Assembly (NCBI GenBank): GCA_900074725.1
Contig: LT598454.1
Coordinates: 1,060,854 to 1,124,853 of the forward strand
Direction: 5' to 3'
Source of the DNA: Lachancea dasiensis
Taxonomy: Eukaryota; Ascomycota; Saccharomycetes; Saccharomycetales; Saccharomycetaceae
Length of the DNA stretch: 64,000 nt
The notes under the pieces were generated by a model. It had not been told where the DNA came from. It saw only the letters and a list, made by a program, of their open reading frames with translations, and did no database searches. The position numbers were made by a program, and so were the translations under genes. Positions 9,156-17,510 of this stretch are shown here, piece by piece; position 1 is the stretch's first letter, and every line of letters starts with the position of its first letter.

Positions 9156-9758
9156 GATAAGCCGAGAGAAACACAGAGCCTTGGCCCCAGAATGGCCAGC
9201 GCAAGAGCCTATCGAGTGGCCCACCAGTATCCGTCAGATGTCAGTCTACAAATTTTCCTGGGTTTCGACGGACCGGATGTGCCGTTCCCTCACAGGGATT
9301 AGGCGGGAAGACAAACTACCTTTGACCGGGATACACACTGGAATTCGCTGAAAAAAACCAGTGAGCAGATAAGACAGCGTTGCAGATGATGCGCTTGGTT
9401 GCCAGTCCCGGGGCGGAAGAGCCGCACGTCGTATGCGGAGCACCCTGGGAAGCCTGGCAGAACAATCCTTTTGAGTTTGACAGCTAATGACAGGAGGCAG
9501 AAAGATTTTTGTATGAAATTTTTCGCTGGGCGAGTTCTATGCGCGAGAGATGCATGAGGGCGCAGGACAGCCGCATATGGAAGGAAAAAGAAAAAAGGCC
9601 ACAAAACAAACTCAGTCACTGTTCACGGAAGTGTTATCTTGGCAAGTCCGATAACGACTTGTGCGGACGCTAGGGTTGGCCCATCTGAGCGTTCGGATCA
9701 GTCCCGGCACGACCGTGCGGGACGGGATAGCTAGTGGCAGCGGCCGGTGGGCGATAAG
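9156..9758. promoter_or_regulatory. GATAAG sites upstream of the permease gene
   Basis: Exact GATAAG hexamers (plus-strand orientation) occur at 9156-9161, 9368-9373 and 9753-9758. Such sites bind the nitrogen GATA factors Gln3, Gat1, Dal80 and Gzf3. The function here is inferred from motif and target gene. Confidence 0.5.
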
Positions 9759-9963
9759 ACATAGGACGGTTCAGGGTGTCTACGATTGGCGTGGCGTTTG
9801 GTCAGGACCGGGACGACGTGGGGACGAGGTTCGAAAATCGCGAGTTTCCAGGACGTCGTCGATCTCCGTCGTCGATCTCCACCGTCTCCCTTACACACGA
9901 GAATGAATATCTTGGTTTTATTAATTAAGTACCATGCACAGTCTATAATACAAGCCGCCTGGT

Positions 9964-11520
9964 CTAGGACTCTGACGCAGGGTCTTCGGATTCGCCCTCC
10001 GGGCCGCCCATCTCGCGCTGCCAGAAATCCCGTAGTAATACTCCGTATTTTTGCAATTCTTCCACCGTTATTATTAGTTGGAAATCGCACAAGATCAAAA
10101 ACTGCAACTCCAAATGATTCAGCTCCTTTAGCGATATGCCGCCAACACGAGCATACCTGGAATTGCTGTAGAAAAAATCACTGAAGAATTTAGTGCTTAC
10201 CGTCACCGCCGAGATGATGAGTCGATGGATGTTGTAGGAGTCCATCACAAACATTTGATCTTTCCCCGTGTTGCATGCCTTTGCTATTCTATCAAAATAC
10301 ACCAACAGAGACAGAAAAACATCATTCGTGGTCGGGCAGTACTTCTGTATTCGTTGGAAATACTGCTGCAGAGTGATGGCCGGCACGTGTTTGCCGCGGA
10401 AACTTAGTATCTCGGGCGCCATGCCCATCCCCATGCTATAGGTGTGCGGCGAAGCTTTTGCCTCGCCCGCGTCACCGGTCTCCCCAGTAGGGGCTGTCCA
10501 GGCTGCCTCCTCTGTGAAGGCATCGTCCACGGGCGTACGGTCCCTATGCAATTGATCGTTCGAACTCACGATCTTATCTAGCAGCGCAGTCAACATGTCG
10601 AGGAGTTGCGCCGTTGGGAAATTCGCGATCTCCACCAGTGCGGGTCTTTCAGAAACCTTCGGCTCACGCTCGATTTCTGCCATTCGCCTCTTCATCAACA
10701 CTTCCTTCATCTTGCCGGTGGATCCGTAGGAGCCTGTCACCGACGTTGGCGAGTTGTGGAATGGGGCATAGTCTTGCAAGACGTCGTTTTCACGGGCGGA
10801 TTCCTGGAAAAACCGAGAAGACTTGGTTTTTGGATCCTTCGCCACGTCTATCGGCAAGGTGCGAGCCGGCAGGACGCTATTGCCATCATTTTCGTTACCG
10901 CTAGATTCATTGTGTTCGGTCGCTGGACGAGCGTGAGGGTCATTGTCGCCGTGGCCCTGGTTGTCATGCTCGCCAAAGGTGACATCGGGGTCCAACAAAT
11001 CTTCTTCTTCCTCTTCTGACTCATTGGTTGAGCTCAGCTTTGTGGTGGTGACGGGGTCATAGCTTGAGTGAGCACGCCCTTCAGGTGTACTGCTAAGATC
11101 ATCTCCTAACGAGGTGGAGATAAAACTACCATTTTTGCCCAGGAAGGAGCCTCTCGAATACGAACTGCTTCGACGAGCAGAGGGTGGGCGTTTGCCATTG
11201 GAAATGGCATACGCAGAGCCAACTTCATATCCAGATGAGTGAGAAAAATGGGAGCCCACTCTTGGTCCAGTGTCAGAATCTCCGGGCAATTTTTCGTTCA
11301 TGGGCGTGGTTTGATGTGATAAAGGATGCCCTTCGTATGGCGCATAAGTTTCCGACGAGTGCGAGCTGCTGAGGGCTTCCTCTGTGATACTGGTCGGACC
11401 ATCTGCGTGCAGAGCAGAAACCTGCGTAGACACTTGGCGAGGAATCATCATCGGTCTCGTTCGTTGAGCTGCATGGCTATGATCAGAGACGTGCTCTAGA
11501 AACAGTGGTCTTTGAGCCAT
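9964..11520 (-). CDS. PCL7: Pho85 cyclin of the Pcl6/Pcl7 type
   Basis: This is a 518-residue cyclin from the ATG at 11520 (one TTG codon upstream is in frame but is not a start). The conserved cyclin fold lies in the last 150 or so residues: FQRIQKYCPTTNDVFLSLLVYFDRI, then MDSYNIHRLIISAVTVSTKFFSD and the helix with LNHLELQFLILCDFQL, all characteristic of Pho80-like cyclins. Pcl6 and Pcl7 direct Pho85 kinase to glycogen metabolism and related targets. The first roughly 330 residues are low-complexity, Ser/Thr/Glu-rich and probably disordered. S. cerevisiae Pcl7 (285) and Pcl6 (420) are both shorter. Position beside DFG10, PET117, RPL34 and MMF1 fits the common ancestor of YIL050W and YER059W, so either symbol would do. 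Confidence 0.88.
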   Translation of the reverse strand: MAQRPLFLEHVSDHSHAAQRTRPMMIPRQVSTQVSALHADGPTSITEEALSSSHSSETYAPYEGHPLSHQTTPMNEKLPGDSDTGPRVGSHFSHSSGYEVGSAYAISNGKRPPSARRSSSYSRGSFLGKNGSFISTSLGDDLSSTPEGRAHSSYDPVTTTKLSSTNESEEEEEDLLDPDVTFGEHDNQGHGDNDPHARPATEHNESSGNENDGNSVLPARTLPIDVAKDPKTKSSRFFQESARENDVLQDYAPFHNSPTSVTGSYGSTGKMKEVLMKRRMAEIEREPKVSERPALVEIANFPTAQLLDMLTALLDKIVSSNDQLHRDRTPVDDAFTEEAAWTAPTGETGDAGEAKASPHTYSMGMGMAPEILSFRGKHVPAITLQQYFQRIQKYCPTTNDVFLSLLVYFDRIAKACNTGKDQMFVMDSYNIHRLIISAVTVSTKFFSDFFYSNSRYARVGGISLKELNHLELQFLILCDFQLIITVEELQKYGVLLRDFWQREMGGPEGESEDPASES

Positions 11521-12229
11521 CAAATATGCAGTCCAGTATTTAACAAAGCGGCTTGAATAGTGATTGCGTCAAAGATCCCGGATACCACGCTGTCGTTTGG
11601 TGGCGTTTCCCGAGCATGGGACGTTTTGTTTATGATCGTAGCCCTTCACGTCCCTTGGAAATTATATTAAAAATCAAATCTTAGTACGAAGCGATAACTA
11701 AATATTGCCTAAGCGTTCGACCGAACGACAGAAACGGTGCTCTGATCACCGTGCAAATCATACCACAATCGGAAGAGTAGTTGCTCTTCGCTGCTTCACA
11801 ATATTGGGCAATTGAGGTCCATACGGTTGTCCTTGATACGAATCACATCGCCATGTACATCACTATATACGAATAAAGTTTTACTCAATGGCTTGACACC
11901 GGCCACTCTCTCTTTTATGCACTAGTTGCTGGCATCAACTGGGGAGATTTGTCACTTAGCTCGCCGATTAATTTGTCCCATGTTCTTTTTCATTAGCATG
12001 GATTTGTTAGTGACATTTACTTCCAATACTTTGACAGAAAGAGGGACCAAAGAACGACTGTCCGACTGGTGCTACTTATAGGCAGCAGCATTAACGAATC
12101 CTTCAAAACCCCTACTATCTCAACTCTCCACGTTTTCATTCGTAAGGTTTTCTTTTCACCAGCATTCGGCCCAGAGACGTCTATTTACAAGTTACTCCGT
12201 CCTATTTTTCTTAAGTTAACACTCCGCTC
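11521..12229. other. Upstream region of the Pho85-cyclin gene
   Basis: This region between the cyclin start and the PET117 stop (both minus strand) holds a short inverted repeat, CGTTCG-AC-CGAACG, near 11714-11727. I see no gene or RNA in it. Confidence 0.5.
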
Positions 12230-12520
12230 TTATTTAACCCTCTCGCCATCTTTTGTCAAAACTTCTCCTGACAGCGGTTGCATGGCCTCATATTTCTTGC
12301 GAAGTTCTATCTGCTGTTCGTATTCACTCTGGTTGAAAAGCTTCTTCTTCTCCTTTACAGCATCCAAACTGGCTTTTTTCTCCGCCTGCCGCTTGGCATC
12401 CTTGATGGGACCCTGGTGTAAAGTGTCTCGTTCCAGCTCTTGCACGTAGTGCACGCCAATGACTGTGGCAGTAGTGGCCACGCACGATAAAGCCAGTGTA
12501 ATCTTGCTTGCTCGACTCAT
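12230..12520 (-). CDS. PET117: Cytochrome oxidase assembly factor Pet117
   Basis: The 96-residue frame starting at the ATG at 12520 reads as Pet117, a small protein of the mitochondrial inner membrane facing the matrix. It is needed for cytochrome c oxidase assembly and links to heme A synthase Cox15. An N-terminal hydrophobic segment (KITLALSCVATTATVIGVHYV, about residues 6-26) is followed by a conserved charged helix with QGPIKDAKRQAEKKA and NQSEYEQQIELRKKYE. A longer frame starts 14 codons upstream, but the shorter start matches the family's usual MSRASK-like N-terminus. S. cerevisiae Pet117 (YER058W) lies next to PCL6 and HMF1, the same neighbourhood as here. Confidence 0.88.
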   Translation of the reverse strand: MSRASKITLALSCVATTATVIGVHYVQELERDTLHQGPIKDAKRQAEKKASLDAVKEKKKLFNQSEYEQQIELRKKYEAMQPLSGEVLTKDGERVK

Positions 12521-12746
12521 GATAAAGCAGATATTGAAGCAGTATATGGCAGTAGGCCGCAAGGTCCTAAATGGTACTGCTCTTTGATACAGATGCTATT
12601 ACTTGATCTTCTCAAATTCTACATTATCTAATGAGCCGCACATGACAATTCACCGCTACCGCCAAAGCACGGGACCGGCTGTATATCTGCTTATTGATCT
12701 TAAACCTAGATGACTTTTAAAACTTAACACTTACAAGCTATTTAGA

Positions 12747-13514
12747 TTAGTTCTTCTTGGCGTTCTTGGTCTTCTTGTTGCCAGTTTGCTTGGCAGACTC
12801 AGCTTGTTCCTTAACAACCTTCTTAACAATCTTTTGTTCCTCAATCAAGAAAGCTCTGACGATTCTTTCCTTGACGGCGTTGGCGCAAAGAACACCACCG
12901 TAAGGTCTGGAGACGGTCTTGTGGGTCTTGGAGACGGAAGCGTATTGTCTTGGTCTCAAGGTAGAGACACCCTGCAAAGGAACACCGGTGTCACCACACT
13001 TTGGTCTGGTAGCCAACTTCTTGATGTGTTGAGCACGCAAGACACCACCTGGGGTCTTGACGACCTTGATCTTGTTAGAACGGGTGTTGTCTGTCAAAGA
13101 GTTAGTAAAAGGGTCTTATGGGGGGTCATACCAGTACATGAGGTTCAGTGGCGGCAGAATACATCTTCGACGGAAAAAGTGCAGTCACCTCAGCTTGGTG
13201 GGTCGTACCCCCAAGGTTGTACTGCACAATTCACCAACTCATCGGCTTAAGGCTAGCGTCAACCGATATGTCATCAATAAACACAGCTTATTGATGAACA
13301 CAGCCTAACCATCCCATGCCAAATTTGTCGCTAATTTTTTCCAACAGAGCGATCGAAGCTTGCCATTATTGTGAAGGAATATCTGTCACACTTCAAAGCC
13401 CATCACAAATCACCGCTGTGGACCGAACCTTCATCCTTTCTGATATTGAATTGCATCTTGTACCATCCTAAACATACATGGATTTCTTCTTCTGAAAGTA
13501 ACACGTTGAGCCAT
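12747..13514 (-). CDS. RPL34: Ribosomal protein eL34 (with one intron)
   Basis: This gene encodes large-subunit protein eL34 in two exons. Exon 1 (13514-13478, 37 nt) codes for MAQRVTFRRRNP plus one base. Exon 2 (13090-12747) continues with the rest of Tyr and NTRSNKIKVVKTPGGVLRAQ. The spliced product is 126 residues; S. cerevisiae Rpl34 has 121, the difference being a longer Lys/Asn-rich C-terminus. The intron has GTATGT at its 5' end, TACTAAC at 13107-13101 and ends in GACAG. The intron position matches the S. cerevisiae RPL34A/B introns. A Rap1-type site lies 473 bp upstream of the ATG, and the GC-rich island lies between them. One gene here stands for the WGD pair YER056C-A/YIL052C. Confidence 0.95.
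13091..13477 (-). other. RPL34 intron
   Basis: This 387-nt spliceosomal intron has donor GTATGT (13477-13472), branch box TACTAAC with the branch A at 13102, and acceptor CAG ending at 13091. Branch A to acceptor is only 11 nt. It interrupts the Tyr codon after its first base. Confidence 0.93.
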
Positions 13515-13753
13515 CTTTGGTTTCTGAGAGTTATCCTACTGCTACTGTTAGAAGTTCGCTAACAATGTGTATTATGATCATGGAATTGTACCAGGTCTCA
13601 AATTTTTTCACAGTATCCAGAGGATCACCACCGTGTGAGTGTACCTACCAGTAGCTTTTTACCACCTCGTCCAAAAGTATATAGGTATGCTATTGGCGTG
13701 TTTAGCGATATGCACCGATGACTCGACATTTCCACAAATCAGGTGACCGTAGG

Positions 13754-13892
13754 CGGGAGGCTCTAGGCAGGCTCCTTCCAAGCCAGCAGGGGAACTGCCG
13801 GGGTTCCGGAAGGAAGCGCGGCTCGCCCCGTCCCCCAGCCAGGCCGACGTAGGGGAGCGCTAGGCAGCCTGCCCAGAGGGGAATTGCCTCCC
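13754..13892. other. GC-rich foldable island (possible ncRNA or GC-cluster insertion)
   Basis: By hand count, 101 of the 142 bases from 13751 to 13892 are G or C (71%), in otherwise AT-leaning intergenic DNA. The island contains compatible complementary arms: GGGAGGC 755-761 with GCCTCCC 886-892, GGCAGGCT 766-773 with AGCCTGCC 866-873, TCCTTCC 773-779 with GGAAGGA 808-814, GGAAC 791-795 with GTTCC 803-807, and a weaker GGCT 820-823 with AGCC 837-840 (last three digits of 13,xxx). They nest as a closed outer stem with two inner arms. I compared it from memory with SRP, RNase P, MRP, U1 and U5 RNAs and saw no match. Confidence 0.55.
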
Positions 13893-13986
13893 AAGAGTTG
13901 CGTGGGTGTCATCTGAGTGGCACGCAATCGCAGTCTAATTGTTTACCAAAACTTGGAAAAAATATATGACTCCCAAAATATTGGAA

Positions 13987-13997
13987 ACCCATACATT
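13987..13997. promoter_or_regulatory. Rap1-type site upstream of RPL34
   Basis: ACCCATACATT matches the Rap1 consensus core. It lies 473 bp upstream of the RPL34 ATG, a plausible distance for a ribosomal-protein gene activator site. It could instead serve another gene or none. Confidence 0.5.
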
Positions 13998-14198
13998 GTT
14001 GAAAAGCAGTCACAGGTAAATGATGACAGCGCCCGTGCACATGACCAAACTGTTTCTACAAGATCAGGATATCCAAAACTTGGTTGTCGAGAAAGATCAT
14101 TATTCGGCCAGACACAAAAATATGTACTCTATAATCTTCGAAGTCAGGTCAGGTCAGGCCACTTAGGCAGTGACCAAATTCAGGAAGTGGTAGCTTCT

Positions 14199-14627
14199 TT
14201 ACTCTTGCTTTTCAGTAGCGATGACCTCCATTTCCAAATCCACGTTCAACGGCAACGACTTGACGGCCACACACGACCTAGCAGGCTTGTGCTCGTTGAA
14301 ATACTTGGCGTAGACCTTGTTGAACTCGGCAAAATCATTGATATCAGCCAAAAAAATGTTGACCTTGACGATGTTGTGTAAACCAGAATTGGCCTCCTGC
14401 AAGATGTTACTAACGTTTTGAATAACCTGCTCAGCCTTGTCGCTGATAGAGCCTTCGACTGGCTTGTTTTCGGCGGTGTATGGAATTTGGCCCGACACGA
14501 AGATCAAGTTGTTGACCTTCATGGCTTGCGAGTACGAGGCCGCTGGTGGAGGCGACAGTTTCGTGAAGACTGGTGTTAGGTTAGACATGGACCTGATGGA
14601 TTGTTTAGCGACGTTTCTCAAAAACAT
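14199..14627 (-). CDS. MMF1: RidA/YjgF-family enamine deaminase (Mmf1/Hmf1)
   Basis: This 142-residue protein belongs to the RidA (YjgF/UK114) family, small trimeric enzymes that hydrolyse reactive enamine/imine intermediates from amino-acid metabolism. The signature IVKVNIFLADINDFAEFNKVY and the late PARSCVAVKSLPL segment, with its catalytic-site Arg, are visible. S. cerevisiae has a mitochondrial (Mmf1, YIL051C) and a cytosolic (Hmf1, YER057C) WGD pair. Here one gene begins with a presequence-like MFLRNVAKQSIRS, while the second ATG (Met14, at 14588) would give 129 residues, the length of cytosolic Hmf1. Both ATGs have T at -3, a weak context, so leaky scanning is possible. The gene is followed by RPL34 in the same orientation, as in S. 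cerevisiae. Confidence 0.93.
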   Translation of the reverse strand: MFLRNVAKQSIRSMSNLTPVFTKLSPPPAASYSQAMKVNNLIFVSGQIPYTAENKPVEGSISDKAEQVIQNVSNILQEANSGLHNIVKVNIFLADINDFAEFNKVYAKYFNEHKPARSCVAVKSLPLNVDLEMEVIATEKQE

Positions 14628-15392
14628 TTAAGCCTTGTAGACCAAAATTGCACTTCAGGGTTCGTGAGTTCCAAGTGCCCCATTTTAGAGCATGTCTATA
14701 CTGTGGATAATGTTAATTTAGCGGGTCTCGGTGATCATCGTAAACGAGCCATCGGACTCTCAAGTCCAAGCACTTTGCACTTACACAGACAGTTTTAAAG
14801 CATACCCCATGCTATCCAGCGGCGCTGGGTGGCTATGTCTACTCAGTGGCCTTTAGGGTATCCCGAGAAGACAGACCGCCCTTCATGCGGTTCCGGAAAA
14901 CGACCACCGCCAAGTTACCACCTGACATCCCCTGAGTATATGGGGTGCACTAAAGGCCTTGATAGAACTGGTCAAGAAATGGCCCGTCCGATCTGCAGAT
15001 CTACACTAAGCGGAGTTATGGCCTTCGATATGACCGTCGTGTCACTAAAACAAAACTCTAAAAAACACACTATTATAGTCTCCGAATAGCTCTCGGCGCA
15101 TTCTTCTCCGGTTTCTCGTCAACCATGAAGCAACACAATGATCATCTACGCCTAATAAACTAGCCGGGGCCACTCTGGATTAAGCTTTCTTTCCTAAATC
15201 GAGCATCGACAAGTACTTAATTCGCACCTTATCTTCTTTACAGGAAAATAAAGACAGCGGGGACGTGAAAATATCAGATACGCTAATTCTCAACGAAGGC
15301 GCTGAGTTGGATAATTTCCTTACTAAACACGTCAAACTGTCGGGTGTCCAGCATTGCAGGTGTCAGGAGCCTTACTGTAAGATTTTAGCACC
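14628..15392. other. Divergent intergenic region and synteny junction
   Basis: This 765-bp region separates MMF1/HMF1 (minus) from the YMC carrier gene (plus). It marks the join between the chromosome V/IX-type and the II/XVI-type ancestral blocks. It should contain both promoters. No tRNA or repeat was recognised at the junction. Confidence 0.55.
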
Positions 15393-16304
15393 ATGTCTGA
15401 AGAATCCTCAGCTCCGCACTTGATCGATGAAGATGTGCCTGTTCAGGACCCTATCCGGGTTCTCAAAGATCTAACCGCAGGAACTGCAGGAGGAATTGCC
15501 CAGGTGCTTGTCGGACAGCCATTTGATACCATGAAGGTGCGTTTGCAAACATCACGAACGCCGACAACTGTGGCAACCGTGGTCAAGAACTTGGTGAAAA
15601 ATGAAGGCCCTCGAGGCTTCTACAAGGGAACTTTGACTCCGCTGATTGGTGTTGGGGCATGTGTGTCGTGCCAATTCGGCGTGAATGAAGCCATGAAGCG
15701 GTTTTTTAGCGGTCCCAAGTCCAACGCCACTACAACGCTAACTCTTCCGCAATACTACGTGTGTGGATTTGCAGGAGGTGTGGCGAACTCTTTTTTGGCG
15801 TCCCCCATTGAGCATGTCCGGATTCGCCTGCAAACGCAGGTGGTATCTGGTACGGCAGCTGAGTTCAAAGGTCCTCTTGACTGCATCAAGAAGTTGGCCC
15901 AGGCGAAAGTACTGATGCGTGGACTGGTACCGACGATCATGCGCGAATCTCATGGGTGCGGAACTTATTTCTTGACATATGAAGCGCTAGTCTCAGACCA
16001 AATCAAGAAAGGTGTTGCGCGGGCTGATATTCCTGCTTGGAAATTATGTTTGTTTGGTGCTCTTTCCGGTACAGCGCTGTGGCTCATGGTGTACCCAATG
16101 GACGTTGTAAAGTCAATAATGCAAACTGACAAAATAACATGTCCAACTTACGGCACGAACGTATATCAAGTCGCGAGGACCGTGTATACTAAAAATGGGA
16201 TGAAAGCATTCTTCAAAGGATTTGGTCCCACCATGATGAGGGCTGCTCCTGCGAATGCAGCAACATTTGCATCATTCGAAATGGCAATGCGTCTAATGGG
16301 TTAG
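15393..16304 (+). CDS. YMC1: Mitochondrial carrier of the Ymc1/Ymc2 type
   Basis: This 303-residue protein is a three-repeat mitochondrial carrier. Each repeat has a Px[DE]xx[KR] signature: PFDTMKVRLQT, PIEHVRIRLQT and PMDVVKSIMQT. The closest proteins I recognise are S. cerevisiae Ymc1 (YPR058W) and Ymc2 (YBR104W), inner-membrane carriers linked to glutamate or glycine uptake; the substrate is not certain. The stretch AGGIAQVLVGQPFDT and the phrase LTPLIGVGACVSCQFGVNEAMKRFF are nearly family-specific. The neighbours agree: ARO7 and JID1 follow as on chromosome XVI, and GID4/VID24 lies nearby as on chromosome II. The start at 15393 gives a short acidic N-terminus like that of Ymc1. Confidence 0.92.
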   Translation: MSEESSAPHLIDEDVPVQDPIRVLKDLTAGTAGGIAQVLVGQPFDTMKVRLQTSRTPTTVATVVKNLVKNEGPRGFYKGTLTPLIGVGACVSCQFGVNEAMKRFFSGPKSNATTTLTLPQYYVCGFAGGVANSFLASPIEHVRIRLQTQVVSGTAAEFKGPLDCIKKLAQAKVLMRGLVPTIMRESHGCGTYFLTYEALVSDQIKKGVARADIPAWKLCLFGALSGTALWLMVYPMDVVKSIMQTDKITCPTYGTNVYQVARTVYTKNGMKAFFKGFGPTMMRAAPANAATFASFEMAMRLMG

Positions 16305-16475
16305 AGTTTTGAGCACCCAGCCCGAAAATTACAAATTTATAACTTATCAGCAGCACACGATGCACCTTTTGTTACGATATCAAGGGGAGCGGCATCATTG
16401 GGCTTACAATATATTAATATTCTATCATAATGAGCGTAAAGGCTAAATTCTTTCATCATTTCTTCGGCTCTCCGC

Positions 16476-17249
16476 TTACTCACATTCTAATCTGCGCAAC
16501 AAGTAATCTACCTCGACTTTCTTGGTTAATGGAATTACCAACTTCTTGTAGATATCCACAAGGTATGCAGGAGTGATCTTCCGATAGCCAGCCTTGTTTG
16601 TAGGATCAACTCCGTATACCTCCGCCTTCACGCGCAGTCTTTCAAGGATTTTCTCCTCAACTGCACTATTCGTAATGTTCCTATAAATGCCGTCGATGTC
16701 CTTCTCCTGGATCATTTTGATATACAATGGGCGGTCAGCTTGAAATTTGGCCTCCGCTACAAACTTTCCAAAATGAATTCTCCTGCTGAGACTTTGTAGG
16801 CATTGGATATCTATCGTAGCTACTGAGCCAAAATTTTCCCAACTCTCGCCATCGTACCTAGAAATCAGGTGAGTTATTTGATTGATGTACACTTCTTTGA
16901 TTTCGTTATTAAAATTCACCTCCGGAGAATACGACGCCAGGACTCTGGGATACTGAATGCTAGGGAGAATGGGCTTCAAGATCTTATCTGGGAAGAAAGG
17001 CGTCTCATCTGGGGACTCAAAACGTCTAATCTGTGAATCAGTCATTTCCGAGTGCATCAGAGCCCAATCAAGAAAGCTGCCTTCGAAGTCAGGAATGGGT
17101 AAATGAGGGTCGTTTTCTTTGTAAACTGTGGGGCATGTTGGGAAATGAGACCTCTCGATGAACTTGAAAATGATGGTATCTTCCATCTTTACCAACTCAT
17201 CGCGGATATTCTTCAGGTCGAGAACAGTAGCAGGCTTTAGAAAGTCCAT
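16476..17249 (-). CDS. ARO7: Chorismate mutase
   Basis: This 257-residue, all-helical enzyme is the counterpart of S. cerevisiae Aro7 (256 residues, YPR060C). It converts chorismate to prephenate in the cytosol, the committed step to phenylalanine and tyrosine, with activation by tryptophan and inhibition by tyrosine. The N-terminal helix with NIRDELVKMEDTIIFKFIERS carries Arg16, and the SRRIHFGKFVAEAKF stretch carries Arg157 and Lys168. Thr226 in KITPAYL, the allosteric switch residue, and Thr242 and Glu246 of the active site are all at their S. cerevisiae positions. It is convergent with the YMC gene, 171 bp away. I saw no Gcn4 site (TGACTC) in the 261 bp before the start. Confidence 0.97.
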   Translation of the reverse strand: MDFLKPATVLDLKNIRDELVKMEDTIIFKFIERSHFPTCPTVYKENDPHLPIPDFEGSFLDWALMHSEMTDSQIRRFESPDETPFFPDKILKPILPSIQYPRVLASYSPEVNFNNEIKEVYINQITHLISRYDGESWENFGSVATIDIQCLQSLSRRIHFGKFVAEAKFQADRPLYIKMIQEKDIDGIYRNITNSAVEEKILERLRVKAEVYGVDPTNKAGYRKITPAYLVDIYKKLVIPLTKKVEVDYLLRRLECE

Positions 17250-17510
17250 TGCAGCCTAGAGAGTATGTGGTTGAAAGTATGTGCGACTTCGTTATTAGAG
17301 GAGATGAACTAAGGTATTGGTTTTAAGTAAATTGGCGCTAATGCGTAAAAAGTGATACAGATAAAGCTTATAGCTTATTGACACTACCGTTATCTCGACT
17401 ACTTACTTACCCTTGAACACATGCAGACAAATCCGGTTCGCTGAAATGGTTTAAGAAAACAATCAAGTGGAGAGCAGACCAACTTGGAGCCTCAAAGCAC
17501 CAAGCTTCAC

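Larger units (their letters stand above)
8937..9963. other. Upstream region of the purine-cytosine permease gene
   Basis: About 1 kb separates the permease start from the 3' end of the Pho85-cyclin gene; both genes are on the minus strand. It contains a TATA box at 9103-9109, GATAAG sites, and otherwise only short incoherent frames. Confidence 0.6.
13515..14198. other. RPL34 upstream region with GC-rich island
   Basis: This gap lies between the RPL34 start and the MMF1/HMF1 stop (both minus strand). It contains the GC-rich foldable island at 13754-13892 and a Rap1-like site at 13987-13997. No protein-coding frame here is credible. Confidence 0.6.

Noticed and set aside
10606-11019. 137-codon frame antisense to the Pho85-cyclin gene
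   Set aside because: It lies wholly inside a conserved gene on the other strand and has no recognisable feature.
12230-12562. Longer start for PET117
   Set aside because: The extra 14 residues (MRPTAIYCFNICFI) are not part of the family; the Met at 12520 fits the known N-terminus.
13741-13916. SRP RNA, RNase P RNA, RNase MRP RNA, U1 or U5 snRNA
   Set aside because: From memory of the S. cerevisiae sequences none of the conserved cores was found on either strand, so the island is left unnamed.
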